NCBI RefSeq assembly: GCF_009017415.1
Contig: NC_092406.1
Span: 4,464,001 to 4,528,000, forward strand
DNA length: 64,000 nucleotides
Direction: 5' to 3'
DNA from: Aspergillus flavus
Lineage: Eukaryota > Ascomycota > Eurotiomycetes > Eurotiales > Aspergillaceae
Shown here: positions 9,945 through 22,317 of the stretch, in pieces
Numbering within the stretch: the first letter of the stretch is position 1
Layout of the letters: every line of letters starts with the position of its first letter
The notes under the pieces: model-generated
Database searches by the model: none
The model's input: only the letters and a program-made list of their open reading frames with translations
Told to the model about the DNA's origin: nothing
Position numbers and translations under genes: made by a program

Positions 9945-11631
9945 ATTGCTGCGATTATCTCTCCTGAAAAACCCTTGGTCAGATGAGAATAACCGAAGTA
10001 TCTAAAGCCAACTGTCAAATTGTGATTATCAGAGTGTGTATTGGGAAGTGGGGTGTGGATTTTCTTCTAGTTGAGTTTTGTGGGGAACTTCTTATGAATA
10101 TAGTTATACATACTTAGATTAGTCATTTATTCTTGGTGTATTATGACTTTTTCTTGGAAACGCGTATGTATAAGGTTATGCTATGATACAACAACACCCA
10201 TGTATGTGCATGTGAGAGCTAATGATTCTCTCGACAGCTACAGTGGGGGCTCAAAAGTAATATATTCGTACCTATAGGTACCTGGCAGCTCATAGTACCG
10301 GGCATAGGTACTTATAGGTATAGGGGGTCACATACTTCTTTAACCTCCATTGTGGGTGAAGAAAATAGTAATATGTGATAAGCATACAATCTCTTATGTT
10401 GCTTGTACTAGTAATACCCACATGCATAGCTTCAAGCAACCAGCATGCTTACCAAGGAATTTCTCAGGACTCCAGGCAGCCCGAAGGATTACCTCTTTTA
10501 GCACCTTCGTTTACTGACTAACCCAATATAGTAATAATAGCCCTCACCCGCATAGTACATTAAGTTGAACCTCCTCCTTGAGGGACTGGAGTTCTGGAAC
10601 ACAGATTAGGTATTAGTAGATGATAATCTAAACGTACACACGTACTTAAAGTATCTCTTCAAGATGATGAATTTCTTCCTGGATCCTAGGCAATTAAGTA
10701 CGCGAAATAGGGTTACTATGGAGAATAGCTCCGTGGTACTATGGTAGACGAAGCTAAGATGACATCATAATCTTATAATCATTCAGTAAGCAAGATGAAG
10801 ATGTCCTTGTAGGCCGCTGGATCTATTAGCATGCTGCAATTTCTGTACTCCGTAAGGTGGTTTTGTATGTCTGTTGTGTTGTTTAGAGTGGGGGTCGGTA
10901 AGACCTTAAGTAGTAAATACTTATATGGATACAGTCATGTGACCCTTGTGTGACAGAGTTAACTTGGAACAAAACAGAGCCTGTTACAGACTGGACACAT
11001 ATATCCCTTAGTATAAAACATCCCCAATCTGTATGTTAAAGGTCTATACACGGCAGTTTCACCATGTCATATACCTAAAAGGGACCTGGGAATTAAGGAC
11101 ACCTCTAAATATCGAGCTATCTCTGTTAGAACATGAGTCCGACTGGCTTCAAGTGGCCGTCCCATTTGCAAGCATTATATCTGTAAGCCTGCAAGACCAT
11201 ATGGTAAAGAAACAATTATTCTAAAAAGCAAACACTCTTTTACTGGTTACACTATGATTGCGGCGATATAAATAGGATGAGACACTGTAGATGTTTTTGT
11301 ACTCTGCAGCAATCACACAACATAGATATGTCATCAAGTAGCTATTTGTCATATCCTCATTCGACTGAGTCTGAAATTTTGGACCCCAGTAGACTACTTT
11401 GGAGCAGATTGCCTGTTACCAAAAATATGCTGCCATCAAACATTCTATCATTGGTGCTACGACGCTGCAAGTCATTTAACAGCTTTCCACAGAACACAAA
11501 GGAAAGGCTTCACAGAATACCCACCTAGACCCCACTTTTCTTATGCAACGGGCCATACGGGCAAGTCGTCTGTGACAGAAAGTGGGAAAGAGAAAGGAGG
11601 GCCACCCACCTTACCCACACCAACATAAACA

Positions 11632-11636
<5 letters not shown>
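9945..11636. other. Long region without recognised gene
   Basis: About 1.7 kb. Several short palindromic TACCTATAGGTACC-like motifs occur around 10270-10330. Open frames on both strands are short and show no family likeness. The right end of the CCDC25 gene's promoter must lie near 9945-10200. I see no tRNA or other structured RNA. Confidence 0.45.

Positions 11637-11693
<57 letters not shown>
11637..11693. repeat. (AC)n microsatellite
   Basis: An uninterrupted run of about 28 AC units followed by AAAAGAGAGAGAGG. It creates artefactual open frames reading Thr-His or Cys-Val repeats on the two strands. Confidence 0.97.
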
Positions 11694-11697
<4 letters not shown>

Positions 11698-12220
11698 AGA
11701 GAGAGGGAGGAAGATTGGCAGGGTTGATGAGAGGAGGCCAAATTCAAGCTCACTGCCATATACCGACCACGCGTTAAACCATTATCTTGGTATGACTGTT
11801 TTATTTGAGAAAGAAGCAACTGTAACTGCAAATATAGAGGAAGTTCAATTTCCTACAGCACTTCCTAGTTCCTACTATTCTTTGTCCCATGCAAGCCCGG
11901 TTGTACTCAGATTGTTGGTCACAGCTGGAGACCATTAAGGCATAACTAATTAGTTTGTAACCACTAATTGATCGAGAGACCATTGTGCTGTAAATACTAA
12001 CATCTCGTTAAACCCTACTGTGGAGCCCGAATCAGATCCTTTCCCAACAAGAGGAGAAAACCGTTACGCCAAGAATTAAGTACTAGCACTATATCGGGTG
12101 AGCCCGTACGAAACCCCACCTGCCACATGGCTCTTTGGAACAGGTCCCTCTTAGATAAAACCAGGTAAAAGTCAAACAGGAAGGGGGAAAGTTAAAAGCG
12201 AGAGAGAAAGAGAGAGAATG

Positions 12221-12282
<62 letters not shown>
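12221..12282. repeat. Compound (TA)n(TG)n microsatellite
   Basis: About 13 TA units (12221-12246) run directly into about 18 TG units (12247-12282), preceded by a GA-rich stretch. On the other strand it is a CA/TA tract. Only 530 bases separate it from the (AC)n run at 11637. Confidence 0.97.
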
Positions 12283-12284
<2 letters not shown>

Positions 12285-12805
12285 AAAAGGAGATGGGGGA
12301 ATAAAGTAAGACACCTCCACAATAAGTATTTAACCTCGTTCTACTTAGCATCTCCTTTCACAAGAATCTCGACAGAATCTATCATTGAATAGCCTTGGTG
12401 TAAATAAATTTGCAAATATCCTACCACAACTTCCCTAATGTGGTCTGTTTCGGCCTGGAATAGATGAGAAAGGAAGATAAAATAAGAACAAATACAGGGT
12501 AGATCAATTCACAACTGTTTCTCTGCAATGCCAGCAAAGTAGCTGTGTTCAGTTTTGTCACTCGTAGGAAATGCGATCCACACCCTTGTGCTCCACATGG
12601 ACTGTGTTAATTTGGAAAGGCTCGGGGCTTGCCAAAAAGCGAAATTTCTACCTTCCTTTTTCCTTTTGCCCTTTCTTTTTTCTGAGGGGAGAGGGGGCCG
12701 TTGATGGAATATTATCCCCTTGCCCTCCCCCACGGTAGTTAGGATCTGGGCTGTTTTTATGTCGATTTCTATCTTTATTTATTTATCTTTAAAGAAACTT
12801 CTCCT

Positions 12806-13144
12806 ATGAACCTCTTTACGGATTACAACATCAGACAGTCCATCACAAGAACTAAACCCCAAATGGCCAATTCTACCTCTCCTGTAATGCAACCAAATGT
12901 CCTACAATCTTTGGAACGAGCCAGGAACTGTGAAGAGAATGATGACGATCGCATCATCCTTGATAATGCTGTCACGGAGCTGTGGCGAAGGGTACAGAGT
13001 CAACCGGACACTTACGTGTTTACCCCAGATGAATTCGCTCTCTTCAACTATTTTATCGCCCGATTCCAGGGTTCGCTTGTCACCCGAGGAGCAGTGGCGC
13101 GATTTTGGGACAATTATCGAGGAAACGGCTCGAGTTTGGACTGA
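12806..13144 (+). CDS. Small hypothetical protein, probably conserved in fungi
   Basis: A single-exon ORF of 112 codons; an internal ATG at 12863 (MANSTSPVMQPN) may be the real start, giving 93 residues. Unlike the neighbouring frames it has a balanced, helix-compatible composition: LQSLERARNCEENDDDRIIL, then AVTELWRRVQSQPDTYVFTP, then DEFALFNYFIARFQG and VARFWDNYRG. The LWRRVQSQPD...DEFALFNYF...ARFWDNY pattern recalls a family of small uncharacterised fungal proteins, but I cannot name it. No signal peptide or membrane segment. It stands alone in a sparse region, 2.9 kb from its left neighbour and 2.2 kb from the right one. No function is proposed. Confidence 0.6.
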   Translation: MNLFTDYNIRQSITRTKPQMANSTSPVMQPNVLQSLERARNCEENDDDRIILDNAVTELWRRVQSQPDTYVFTPDEFALFNYFIARFQGSLVTRGAVARFWDNYRGNGSSLD

Positions 13145-15374
13145 AGTGACATGTCAATACCTTCGGCACAGCTCCGACTATCAACTACACGTGGAAGCTC
13201 AAAACAAGTCAGTTTGCAGAAAGCAGGTTGTTTCGTATATCAAGGTCAAGCAAAGACGCAGCCGTCAGAGTGACATGATAGATTTTCCGTACCTTTTCCT
13301 TTCCCTATTCTGGCCGGAGGACCAATGATACCCGCGCATAGAGAAGGCGTGCGGCTATTTTGGGAGTCATAAAAATAGCGAAGATCGACGTATTGTTCCG
13401 AGGGAATCGTTGCACCTTGAACCCGCCGGATTAGACAGGTTCTGACGGTACCTGTGGACTGCGCTTAAAGATTGGATACGGATCTAAATCCGGTATGAGA
13501 CGATTAATAGTACCTGATACCCGAGCGGCTGAAAGATTGACATCTAGCCATTCATTGCCTGGGTACCTTCCTGACGGCCCTCTCGCCGTTTGTTTTCTTC
13601 TCTGGCTTTCCCTCTTCATTCTACGCGCTATCCCATTCAATCGACAAGTTCACAACTCTATCCCAATGTCTAACTGGCTGAGCTACATATGACGAAAATC
13701 AATTCTTTCATTTATTTGGCTTGAGTGAGATACACGGTGTCTCGGCTCCACCGGTCCCCCCCAACCTTGTTTCATTTTATCACCGGTTTTCAACCAATTC
13801 TGAAAACCATCGATATTTTGCAGCCATGCTCCCCATCCTGGCTATCTCTAGTACGGATAGGCATACAAAGTACATATGTATATATTCCTCCAAAGTAGGA
13901 TAGAAAATATGTGGCACTTTGAACCATATCTTTTTAAAAAAGAAATGCACCCAATTTGATTGTTGAAATAAACTGTAGGGAATGTCCCAGAGTGCAGGGG
14001 ACCTTCCGGCAGTGATAGACGATCCCTATACACACAAACATCAAAAGTCTACATGTAGCTCGAGAGGTAGGCTTTGTGTGGTTATGGCAATATCAGATGG
14101 AGTCGAAATATCAAGGTAGGGTCTGTAAGTATCTGTATATAGTCATGCAGTCATGTATACACAGAGTTCTCAATGATACTGAAATCCACCCCAGTGATCT
14201 GTTTCCTAACTGTTCATGAAACTAAGTGTGTAAAGCGTAGACAAAAGAGCAAAGAAGGCTACACGGATCATGTGGGCAGTGATCGTGCTTGGTTCCGGTC
14301 AAACCATAAATGACAACTCAATCGTTTCAACCATGAGTTAGGACGGCATAGCCTGGTCCAGATTCCCTTGCTGGGGCTATTTGGATATTCTAGTCACCGA
14401 ATATATCTCTTATGACCGTATCATAAGGTATCTCCCAACGCGGGCTCCATTCCGTAAATTTTCCATTGACTGGGCTGAGGCTTGGCGGGTACTCAATCTA
14501 CCTCCCTATTCCTCGATCTTAGGCTGGTACTCAGTATCATAAATAAACGTACATATTACATACAATTACATACATAATGCTACACACTGGTGTCCTATAT
14601 TGAGGCCTGCCCTTAGGACGTCTAGACATGGTGTTCATGCCAGCCAGTCAGACTTGAAGCGAGCCGATAGAGATGCCTAGAAGTAGAAATACCCGTTCGA
14701 GTCAAATCGGGGAGGATGGAATCTCAAAGACCTAGGCCAAAGAGAAAAGAATTGGTGGCTCGGCGTCTAATTCACACACATACGCTGGAGTCGCTTTCAC
14801 ATCGAAATAAACACTATGCCTTATAGCTTCGCTACTTACCTGTTAAGGGGTTAGGTTGGTCAAGTTGTCAATTGACCAGCTGCCCCACTGCAGGAACGGT
14901 TCTACCTTATTGTTAATGATCTTCCAAAACGGCATCTACTCGACGTGCCCGGCATATGCAAACCACTCGTTACATAATCGCATCAGAGGCGTGAGGTTGC
15001 GGGACAGAGGGTATACGTCTCAGTCTCGTTGTCAATGTGGTATCAGGGTATAGAATACGGAAGAGACGACGACAGAAAACTCGGCTATGTATGTCTAATG
15101 TCCCACGAGGACTTTCGCCATATTAGTCATCAGCATATGGCTACCGAGCAAAGAGCTATAGATAGAGCATACGAAAACTTGGCCACTGCTTCGTAATGCA
15201 TATATCTCGGTGGAATGTTGTGCACGGTCAACCCATACTAAGCACCCATGGCGCGACGACGCGAAACACGCATAGACAGATCTAACACGCACATTAATGA
15301 TGATTGTACATATTCTTCCGTTATGACAACTTTATTATACACTTATACACATCCGCTCTATATATCATGATATT
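13145..15374. other. Long region without recognised gene
   Basis: About 2.2 kb between the small ORF and the convergent 3' end of the glycerol-3-phosphate dehydrogenase gene. Only short open frames of no recognisable family. I see no transposon ends, tRNA or tandem array. Confidence 0.45.
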
Positions 15375-17701
15375 CTATTTGTTTGCAGCAGATTCTGAAC
15401 TTATCAAGCGACTTGATGCTTCAGAAGCCACGGAAGTCTCGGGGTGGAGGTCGCTATTGAGCACATCTGCGGGGGGGTCTGAGAAATGATTAGTACTTTG
15501 AAGCTCATTCCCTCAAGCATCTTATTTGCTTACCAGTTCTGGAGGACGCTTGGTGTTCCGCAGAATCCACTTGCTTCACTTTGCCCGCCTCGACCTGCGC
15601 CCTGGACAATCCAAGGAAATTCTTGGGAAGCCCCATGGACGAAAGGAAGCTAACACTCTCTTTCCACTCGAGGTCTTTTCTTTTGTTATCCCAATTGAGT
15701 TCCTCGCTCATCAAGTCGATGATATTGGGAAGGGCTTCAAGTGCTGCCTCAGCGTTGAGGAATGCCAATCGAGTTCTGCGAGCAATGACATCAACGGCAG
15801 TTTGAGCATATTCATGGCGAACAGCATAGCGAACCTCGCCATCGATAAACGGGTATAACGCAGAAATACGTTGACCGCGAACAGGGAAGCGGGCGTTTGT
15901 CGGTGAAGACAAAGCTGCCACCTGCCAAGCGCGATCACCATATGATTGCGTTAGATGCTGGGCCACATCGGTCTCAAGACCAAAATGTTGAATGAGGTTG
16001 ATAAATAGTGTTTTGGAGTAACCGTGGGCCCCAATCAAGCGGACCTGGTGTGTCTGACAAGACCCGTCAAGAACAGCACCATCAGCCACCAAGCCGCTGC
16101 CTCCGACACCACTAATATCTGGAACCTGGGAGACATGCCGGGGCTTCAGGTTGAAAACATTAATCGCCTCATCTACAGCTTCTTCTGCCATTTGGCGGTA
16201 AGTCGTCCATTTTCCTCCCGCACATGTTAACAGCCCGGACGGAGAAACAGTAATCAGATGGTTGCGAACCAATGCTTCGGAGCTCTTCACTTTAGGATCA
16301 CGAACCAAAGGCCGAATTCCAGACCATGCTGCCAGCACATCGCTCCGCTCAACGTTGATATCAGGGGCTAAGTAGCCACGGACTTCTGACAGAATCCAGT
16401 TGATGTCCTTTTCAGACGGCTCGGGTTGAGTCGTGATTTCGGTAGGTTGATCAGTGGTCCCAGCAATTGTGTTTCCCTGCCATGGAAGGAAGAAGATAAC
16501 ACGGCCATCGGACGTTGAAGGGTCAATGAGACCCATGTCCGAAGGACTATAATATCCAGGTAAAATAACATGGACACCAGAGCTAGGTGCGACAATTTCT
16601 TTCACGTCAGGCTCGTCCATCTTTCTGATGGAATCGGTGAAGGGGCCGGTCGCATTGATGATGCCCTTGGCCCGTATAGTAAATTCTCCTTCCTCTTGGC
16701 CATTCTTTCCTGGTATGATATCTTTCACTCGCGCCCCATTCAAGTTACCCGAGGCATCTTTGGTGAGGCCAGTGACCTGCATGTGATTGACAACAGTGCT
16801 TCCATACAATGCAGCTGTCATCGCAAGAGACACGTTCATCCGAGAGTCGTTGTGGGCGCCATCTGTATATGCTATTAGTAACGCGAAAGTGTTGATAAAC
16901 TCAATAGGCAGCGTTTTAAATAAAGTCCATACCGTAGTAAACCATGGCACCAATCATATTATCTTTTCTCAGCATAGGAAAAGCATCAATTGCCTTGCTT
17001 TTAGGCAGGAAGTAGGAGCTCTCAATTCCCTCCGACCCAGCCAAGTAGTCATAAAACTTGGTACCAACCCAGAAATAGGGAGCTTGCCACCACTTCTGAA
17101 CGGGAACCATGATAGGAAGCCAGCTGGAGAGGTGAGGAGCAGTGTTCAAAAAGTATTTGCGCTCCCTCAAGGCTTCCTTGACAAGTTTGTACCTATGTGG
17201 GAAGTCAGTTTCCATCCTAGAGCATGTCTCACTTTTTCAGATTAATCATTAAATAACTGACTGGTTGTAATCTAGCTCCCACACGGCCTTTTCCAAGTAG
17301 CGGACGCCACCGTGTACCAGTTTCGTGCTCTTACTGCTTGTCCCAGAGCTGAAGTCGTCTCTTTCGACAACCGCTACCTTTAAACCTCGTGTCGCTGCGT
17401 CTAAAGCGATTCCTGACCCAGTGGCGCCTGCACCGATAATAAGGAGGTCATACACGTCTGAATCATCACCACTGGAACTGCGTTTCAAGTCCTGAATCTG
17501 TTCCAGACGCGACTTGATTGAGGGAAAGCTCGGAGGCACAAGTTTCCCCTCATGATAACCAGGGGGTGGTACAGCCGGAGCTTCCGAGCCAGGGATGTTG
17601 CGGGGACGGTAGGAGATATACAGAACACCAGCTCCTGCAGCCGCTGCGGCCGAAGTATAAAGCAGAGGCCGCAAAAGTCTGCGGGAATGACGAGCGGCCA
17701 T
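15375..17701 (-). CDS. FAD-dependent glycerol-3-phosphate dehydrogenase, mitochondrial
   Basis: Four exons: 17262-17701, 16933-17192, 15534-16862, 15375-15478; 2,133 nt, 710 residues, normal for the Gut2 family. It oxidises glycerol-3-phosphate to dihydroxyacetone phosphate at the outer face of the inner mitochondrial membrane and passes electrons to ubiquinone. The N-terminus is basic, with a membrane segment around residues 13-30 ([19 protein letters not shown]). The FAD Rossmann motif is [20 protein letters not shown] (about 87-106), followed by [20 protein letters not shown]. Later family blocks: [57 protein letters not shown] and [20 protein letters not shown]. The short last exon adds a tail, [20 protein letters not shown], after the donor CTG|GTAAGC; without it the frame would end in an intron-derived tail. 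Confidence 0.94.
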
Positions 17702-19886
17702 TATATCAAGGGATAAGCTATGTCACAAGAGGTCCGGCGAAATGATTGAGGCGAGCGCTAGCAGTAACTATATATAGAGTACGTATTTGCGCAACCCTTT
17801 TTCTGTTTTAACGTGAGCCGATTAATGGTTTGACAAGGTTCGAAATTCCGGGTGTGAACAGAAGGTTTTCATGACAATGACTCGGAAACGGCATTTACGT
17901 ACCTATACTGCTCGGAGGGGACCACAGCTCTCGAGAAGAGACAAGTGGTCGTGAAACGGAGTGGGCAGGTGACGAAAGAATTGAAGTAGAGGAGGGGGGA
18001 GGTTGAAGTTCGAAGGAAAGGAGATAGGATGGATCGCTTGGAATGGGAGGAGGATGGAGAGAGCACAAATAAACCTAGAGACGGGGTCGGAGACAGTGTG
18101 TAATTGGGGAATGCGAGTTGGCGGACCGGGTAACCTTCCAGTCTTTCTCGTCTTCGTCATGCGTCATGGGCATTTCCTTACAAGAAAATCCGGGAATGGT
18201 TGGAGGCAGGACGGGGGCGGGTCCAGATGACGGTAACACGGCGCAAATCAGATTCTCCCACCAATGAAAGGCTCGGCAGCACCGGGGCCTGGGTGGGACT
18301 CACTAAATGATATTAGGCGTCGTTCCCGAGCTCCGTGCCTCCATGTGACCAGCAAAGTTTTGTTGCCATTACCATTCCTGTACTTAGTACACAACAGCTT
18401 CAGGCGGTCCAGACCCTCGGGCCCAGGATGATCACCAGCACATGACCCTTTGTTGCATAGACGCAGGATAATAGAGATCGACTAGCGGCAGTCTAAATAT
18501 CACGCGATTACTGTCAGGGACAGTAAATGACTATATTTTCGTGGTTGCCCCTACGGGAGTGACAAACCCATTATCATGCCTATTTACGGAGAACGTATGT
18601 CGACGATTGGCGAGAAGCTTGATCCCCAGTACAAAACTAGTAGCGCGTGTTCTATATATAGAGAAAGGTGTGCTCACATATGTTTGTTAGGTATATGTAG
18701 AGCCCATGTCATATCAAAAGGAAAAGAGATGAAAGAAGAAAAGAGGTAAATTTTCTTAATCCCCTAGACAAGGCTAGGGCTTCATAGTTGGGCACAGCAT
18801 TACGTGGTAGTCAGTTTAAGTAGTATGTTGATGAGGAATTTTGATTTTGTTTGGTTTTTATCGATTTCCAAGGCCTTGGCCCTTGGCTAGGGAGATCCAC
18901 TTATCCAGCCAGACCCTGGCAGTGGAGTATCTCCCAACTATGTATCATTGTATACTCAATACTACCCATATGCACCAGTCACCGATAGTGTCCGCCGGAA
19001 TGATAGTATTATCGTCAATTATCTGTAAAGTACAGATGCATCTACAGTACTCCGTAGTATGATTATGAAATTGTCGAGGGTGAACATCGGTAAAACAAGA
19101 GAAAAAAAACCATTGTGAGAGATCATCGCGATCAACTCTCCAGTGCATCCACCTAGGGCCCTCTAAAATCTACTAAACTACTCTGTATCAGGCTGATTGT
19201 GGCAAAAACATCACCACCCACAACATCTTTGCCATAGTCGGGTCTATGCATACCTGGTAAACCTCATAGAGGAAAGGATGTATGAATACACCCCCTACAA
19301 AAATAGACTTAGAACCAACTCCCCTGTCATACCTCAGGTGCCTAGTAGTAGGAAAAATTTCTAGGTGCAGCCGCTAACTAGGGCGTATGGATTAAATATT
19401 ATCTCGGTTTCTAATGCTCATCATTATAGAACCAGATCGACGCCTATCCACCGATCATATTGTACCTCACTTGTGCTACAACACAATATACATAATTTTA
19501 ACAGAATATAAGACCAGAATATCGACAATTTGAACACAGATTGAGGAGTATAATCACCGAGTTTATGTACTTACATCTCTTGTGAGGGAATTGGCTGGTG
19601 GCGGAAATGTTCCGGGTGCGGAATTCTCTCGGCTGTAATAACAACAGATGTATCAATTCCGCGATGAACATCGCATCGTTCTGTGCTATACCCGAAATAC
19701 TTTCTCTATGTAGAAAACGTGGGGTAGAGTCGGGCTCATAGACCCTACTTTCCTATGTCTAACAGAACGGAAAGCTTCCTCCTTTGCGGCATGCGAAGAC
19801 TATTACATTTAAAGCCTCATGGACGTGTGGCATCCTCTGTCCGCGACAAACCACGACAGTAGAAGCAAAACTTCAGATAGTCCAGC
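17702..19886. promoter_or_regulatory. Divergent intergenic region (G3P dehydrogenase / P450)
   Basis: About 2.2 kb. The part next to the dehydrogenase start (17900-18200) is strongly strand-asymmetric, G+A-rich on the plus strand and so a pyrimidine-rich leader for the minus-strand gene. The remainder has no coding signal. An A+T-rich part from 19400 to 19560 precedes the P450. No operator recognised. Confidence 0.45.
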
Positions 19887-21673
19887 ATGGCCATAACAGC
19901 AACTCTGTTCTCCATACAGAAAAGTCTTATTCATACCCCTCTACAGTCAATAGCTATAGCGGCCCTATTCACCTCCTGTCTCTATTTCATTGTCAATGAA
20001 TTCATCCGTGCTTTCTCTCGTGTTCCAGGATTCAAGGGGCCTCGTGGTCTACCTTTAATTGGGAACATCGCCCAAATTCGCAAGAACGCCGCTGAACAGT
20101 ATCGCATATGGTCCAAGACCTACGGACCCGTTTATCAGATTCAATTGGGGAATATTCCGGTTATTGTTGTGAACTCTGCCGTCTCTGCAAAGGCAATCTT
20201 TGGGCAGAATGCACAGGCCCTAAGCTCAAGGCCTGAGTTTTACACATTCCATAAAGTAGGGATAGCTCAATATCCCTTCTCACTGAGTGCACTATTGACA
20301 GATTCAATACAGATCGTGTCCAACACTGCTGGCACAACCATTGGGACTTCCCCCTACAGCGATTCGCTGAAAAGACGTAGGAAGGGTGCCGCCTCAGCAC
20401 TTAACCGACCGTCGGTGGAGTCCTATGTCTCGCATCTGGATGCAGAGTCCAAAGCATTCGTGGCGGAACTTCTTAAGTATGGAGAGGGCGGGAACGTACC
20501 AGTGGATCCCATGGCGATGATCCAACGCCTCAGTCTGAGTTTGGCTTTGACGCTCAACTGGGGTGTGCGTGTGGTATCACAGGAAGAGGACTTGTTCAAC
20601 GAGATCACCCACGTGGAGGAGGAGATAAGCAAATTTAGGAGCACCACCGGCAATCTACAAGATTACATACCTCTCTTGCGGCTAAACCCCTTCAATACTA
20701 ACTCGAAGAAAGCCAAGGAGATGAGAGATCGGCGAGATAAATACCTCAATGGACTCAACCGTGATCTAGACGATCGAATGGAGAAAGGAATCCACAAACC
20801 CTGTATCCAAGCCAATGTCATCCTTGATCAGGAAGCGAAGTTGAACTCAGAAGAACTTACCTCTATCAGCTTGACTATGCTCTCAGGAGGGCTTGATACT
20901 GTTACTACGCTTGTGGCTTGGAGTATTGGCCTCCTCGCTAAACGCCCAGACATCCAAGACAAAGCTGCAGAAGCGATTCTGAATATGTATGGCCCTAACC
21001 AACCAATGTGCGATGCTGCAGATGATCAGAGATGCGCATACGTTGCTGCACTGGTAAGAGAGTGTCTAAGGTTCGTCATCCCTTATAGCCCGAATTGAGT
21101 GGGCTATCCAAGTAACACCATATAGGTACTTTACGGTCCTTCGTCTGGCCCTCCCTCGGACATCGATCAGAGATATTACATACGGCGGCAATATAATTCC
21201 CAAGGGTACTGTTTTCTTTCTAAATTCGTGGGCTTGTAATATGGGTATGTGATTTTCTTTTCTTTCTTTCTTTTTTTTTTCTTGCCTTGACATTCTGTCG
21301 ACTATTGAGGTCTCGCCTAAGTAACGCTATACCTTCCATAGATCCCGATACCTGGAGCGACCCGGAGGAGTTTAGGCCAGAAAGATGGCTTGAACAGCCC
21401 GATGCACCTTTATTCACCTACGGGCTAGGCTACCGCATGTGTGCAGGCTCACTCCTTGCTAACCGCGAACTGTATTTGATCTTCATGCGCACCATTAATA
21501 GCTTCAGGATTGAACCATATGACGAGATCGATTGGCACCCTGTCCATGGCAATGCAGATCCTACAAGCCTAGTCGCAATCCCGAAAAAGTATAAGGTCAG
21601 GTTTATTCCTCGAGACAATAAAGTGCTTGAGGATGTTCTTGGTTCAGCGTTTTCCTTGAAGCGTGTTATATGA
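19887..21673 (+). CDS. Cytochrome P450, CYP504-like (phenylacetate-type hydroxylase)
   Basis: Exons 19887-21070, 21126-21244, 21342-21673, with a probable further in-frame intron 20256-20312: 525 residues if that is spliced out, 544 if not. The N-terminal anchor is SIAIAALFTSCLYFIVNEFI, followed by the hinge PGFKGPRGLPLIGN. Helix I has LSGGLDTVTTL, helix K the ExxR in ALVRECLR, then FRPERW and the haem loop FTYGLGYRMCAGSLLANREL (Cys about 449 in the spliced form). The TYGLGYRMCAGSLLANRELY stretch and the ending NADPTSLVAIPKKYKVRF match the CYP504 family (PhacA/PhacB of Aspergillus, which hydroxylate phenylacetate or 3-hydroxyphenylacetate for catabolism via homogentisate). Which of the two it is I cannot say from the sequence; PhacB-like is my preference. 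No homogentisate-pathway gene lies beside it. Confidence 0.85.
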
Positions 21674-22317
21674 GGATGGTACCCGCCGAACGGATGTTTT
21701 ATGCTGGTATTTATCTTTTGTGGATATAGAAAAGAAGTTGTTTCTGTATCCCTTTCCTTCTTTTCATTTCATATTCCGCCTGTTCGTCTATTTTTTAAGC
21801 ATGTCATGAACCACCATTGACATTTTACTGTGCGTAACAACAGATTCAGTTCTGCGTCTCCCCTTTATTCCACATGATAATCAAAGACATCAGCCCTGTA
21901 TTGTAATATTGTTGAAGACCTGCAATCAGTCTTATAATCATTATTCAACAGCTATCGGGTAATCATGCTTCAGCCCTACGATATGCCCGGCACCTTAAGA
22001 TATGACGAGGCAATTTCAAATAGGATAGAGGCTGGTGCAGAGGCTATTCCTGAAGCTAAGGGAGCAAGGTAGCTTTATTCAACACGGAAGGGTTATGTAG
22101 CTTCTGTGGAGCATATCCTTTAACCAACCTCGCTCCATAGTTATGTGTTTGCGATGATTAAACAAGAAAGAAAACAAAGTGGCGCCCCAAACACACATAG
22201 GTAAAAGGATATATAGGAATATAAGAATTGTATTTTGTCTATTCGCCAGTAAGGTCTCCAAATAAATTCAGATGTACAAATTCACGAGTATCGTAATTAT
22301 CATCCTTATGAGGCCAA
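21674..22317. other. Convergent 3' region of the P450 and the ECL1-like gene
   Basis: About 640 bases, A+T-leaning, between two stop codons facing each other. No coding signal seen. Confidence 0.45.

Noticed and set aside
11541..11938. Open frames of Thr-His and Cys-Val repeats on both strands
   Set aside because: They are produced by the (AC)n microsatellite and have no start or context of a gene.
14690..14725. GTTCGAGTC resembling a tRNA B box
   Set aside because: The flanking bases do not form the T-arm stem and no A box or acceptor stem fits.
17835..17860. GGTTCGAAATTCC resembling a tRNA B box
   Set aside because: One base too many in the loop and no cloverleaf can be drawn around it.
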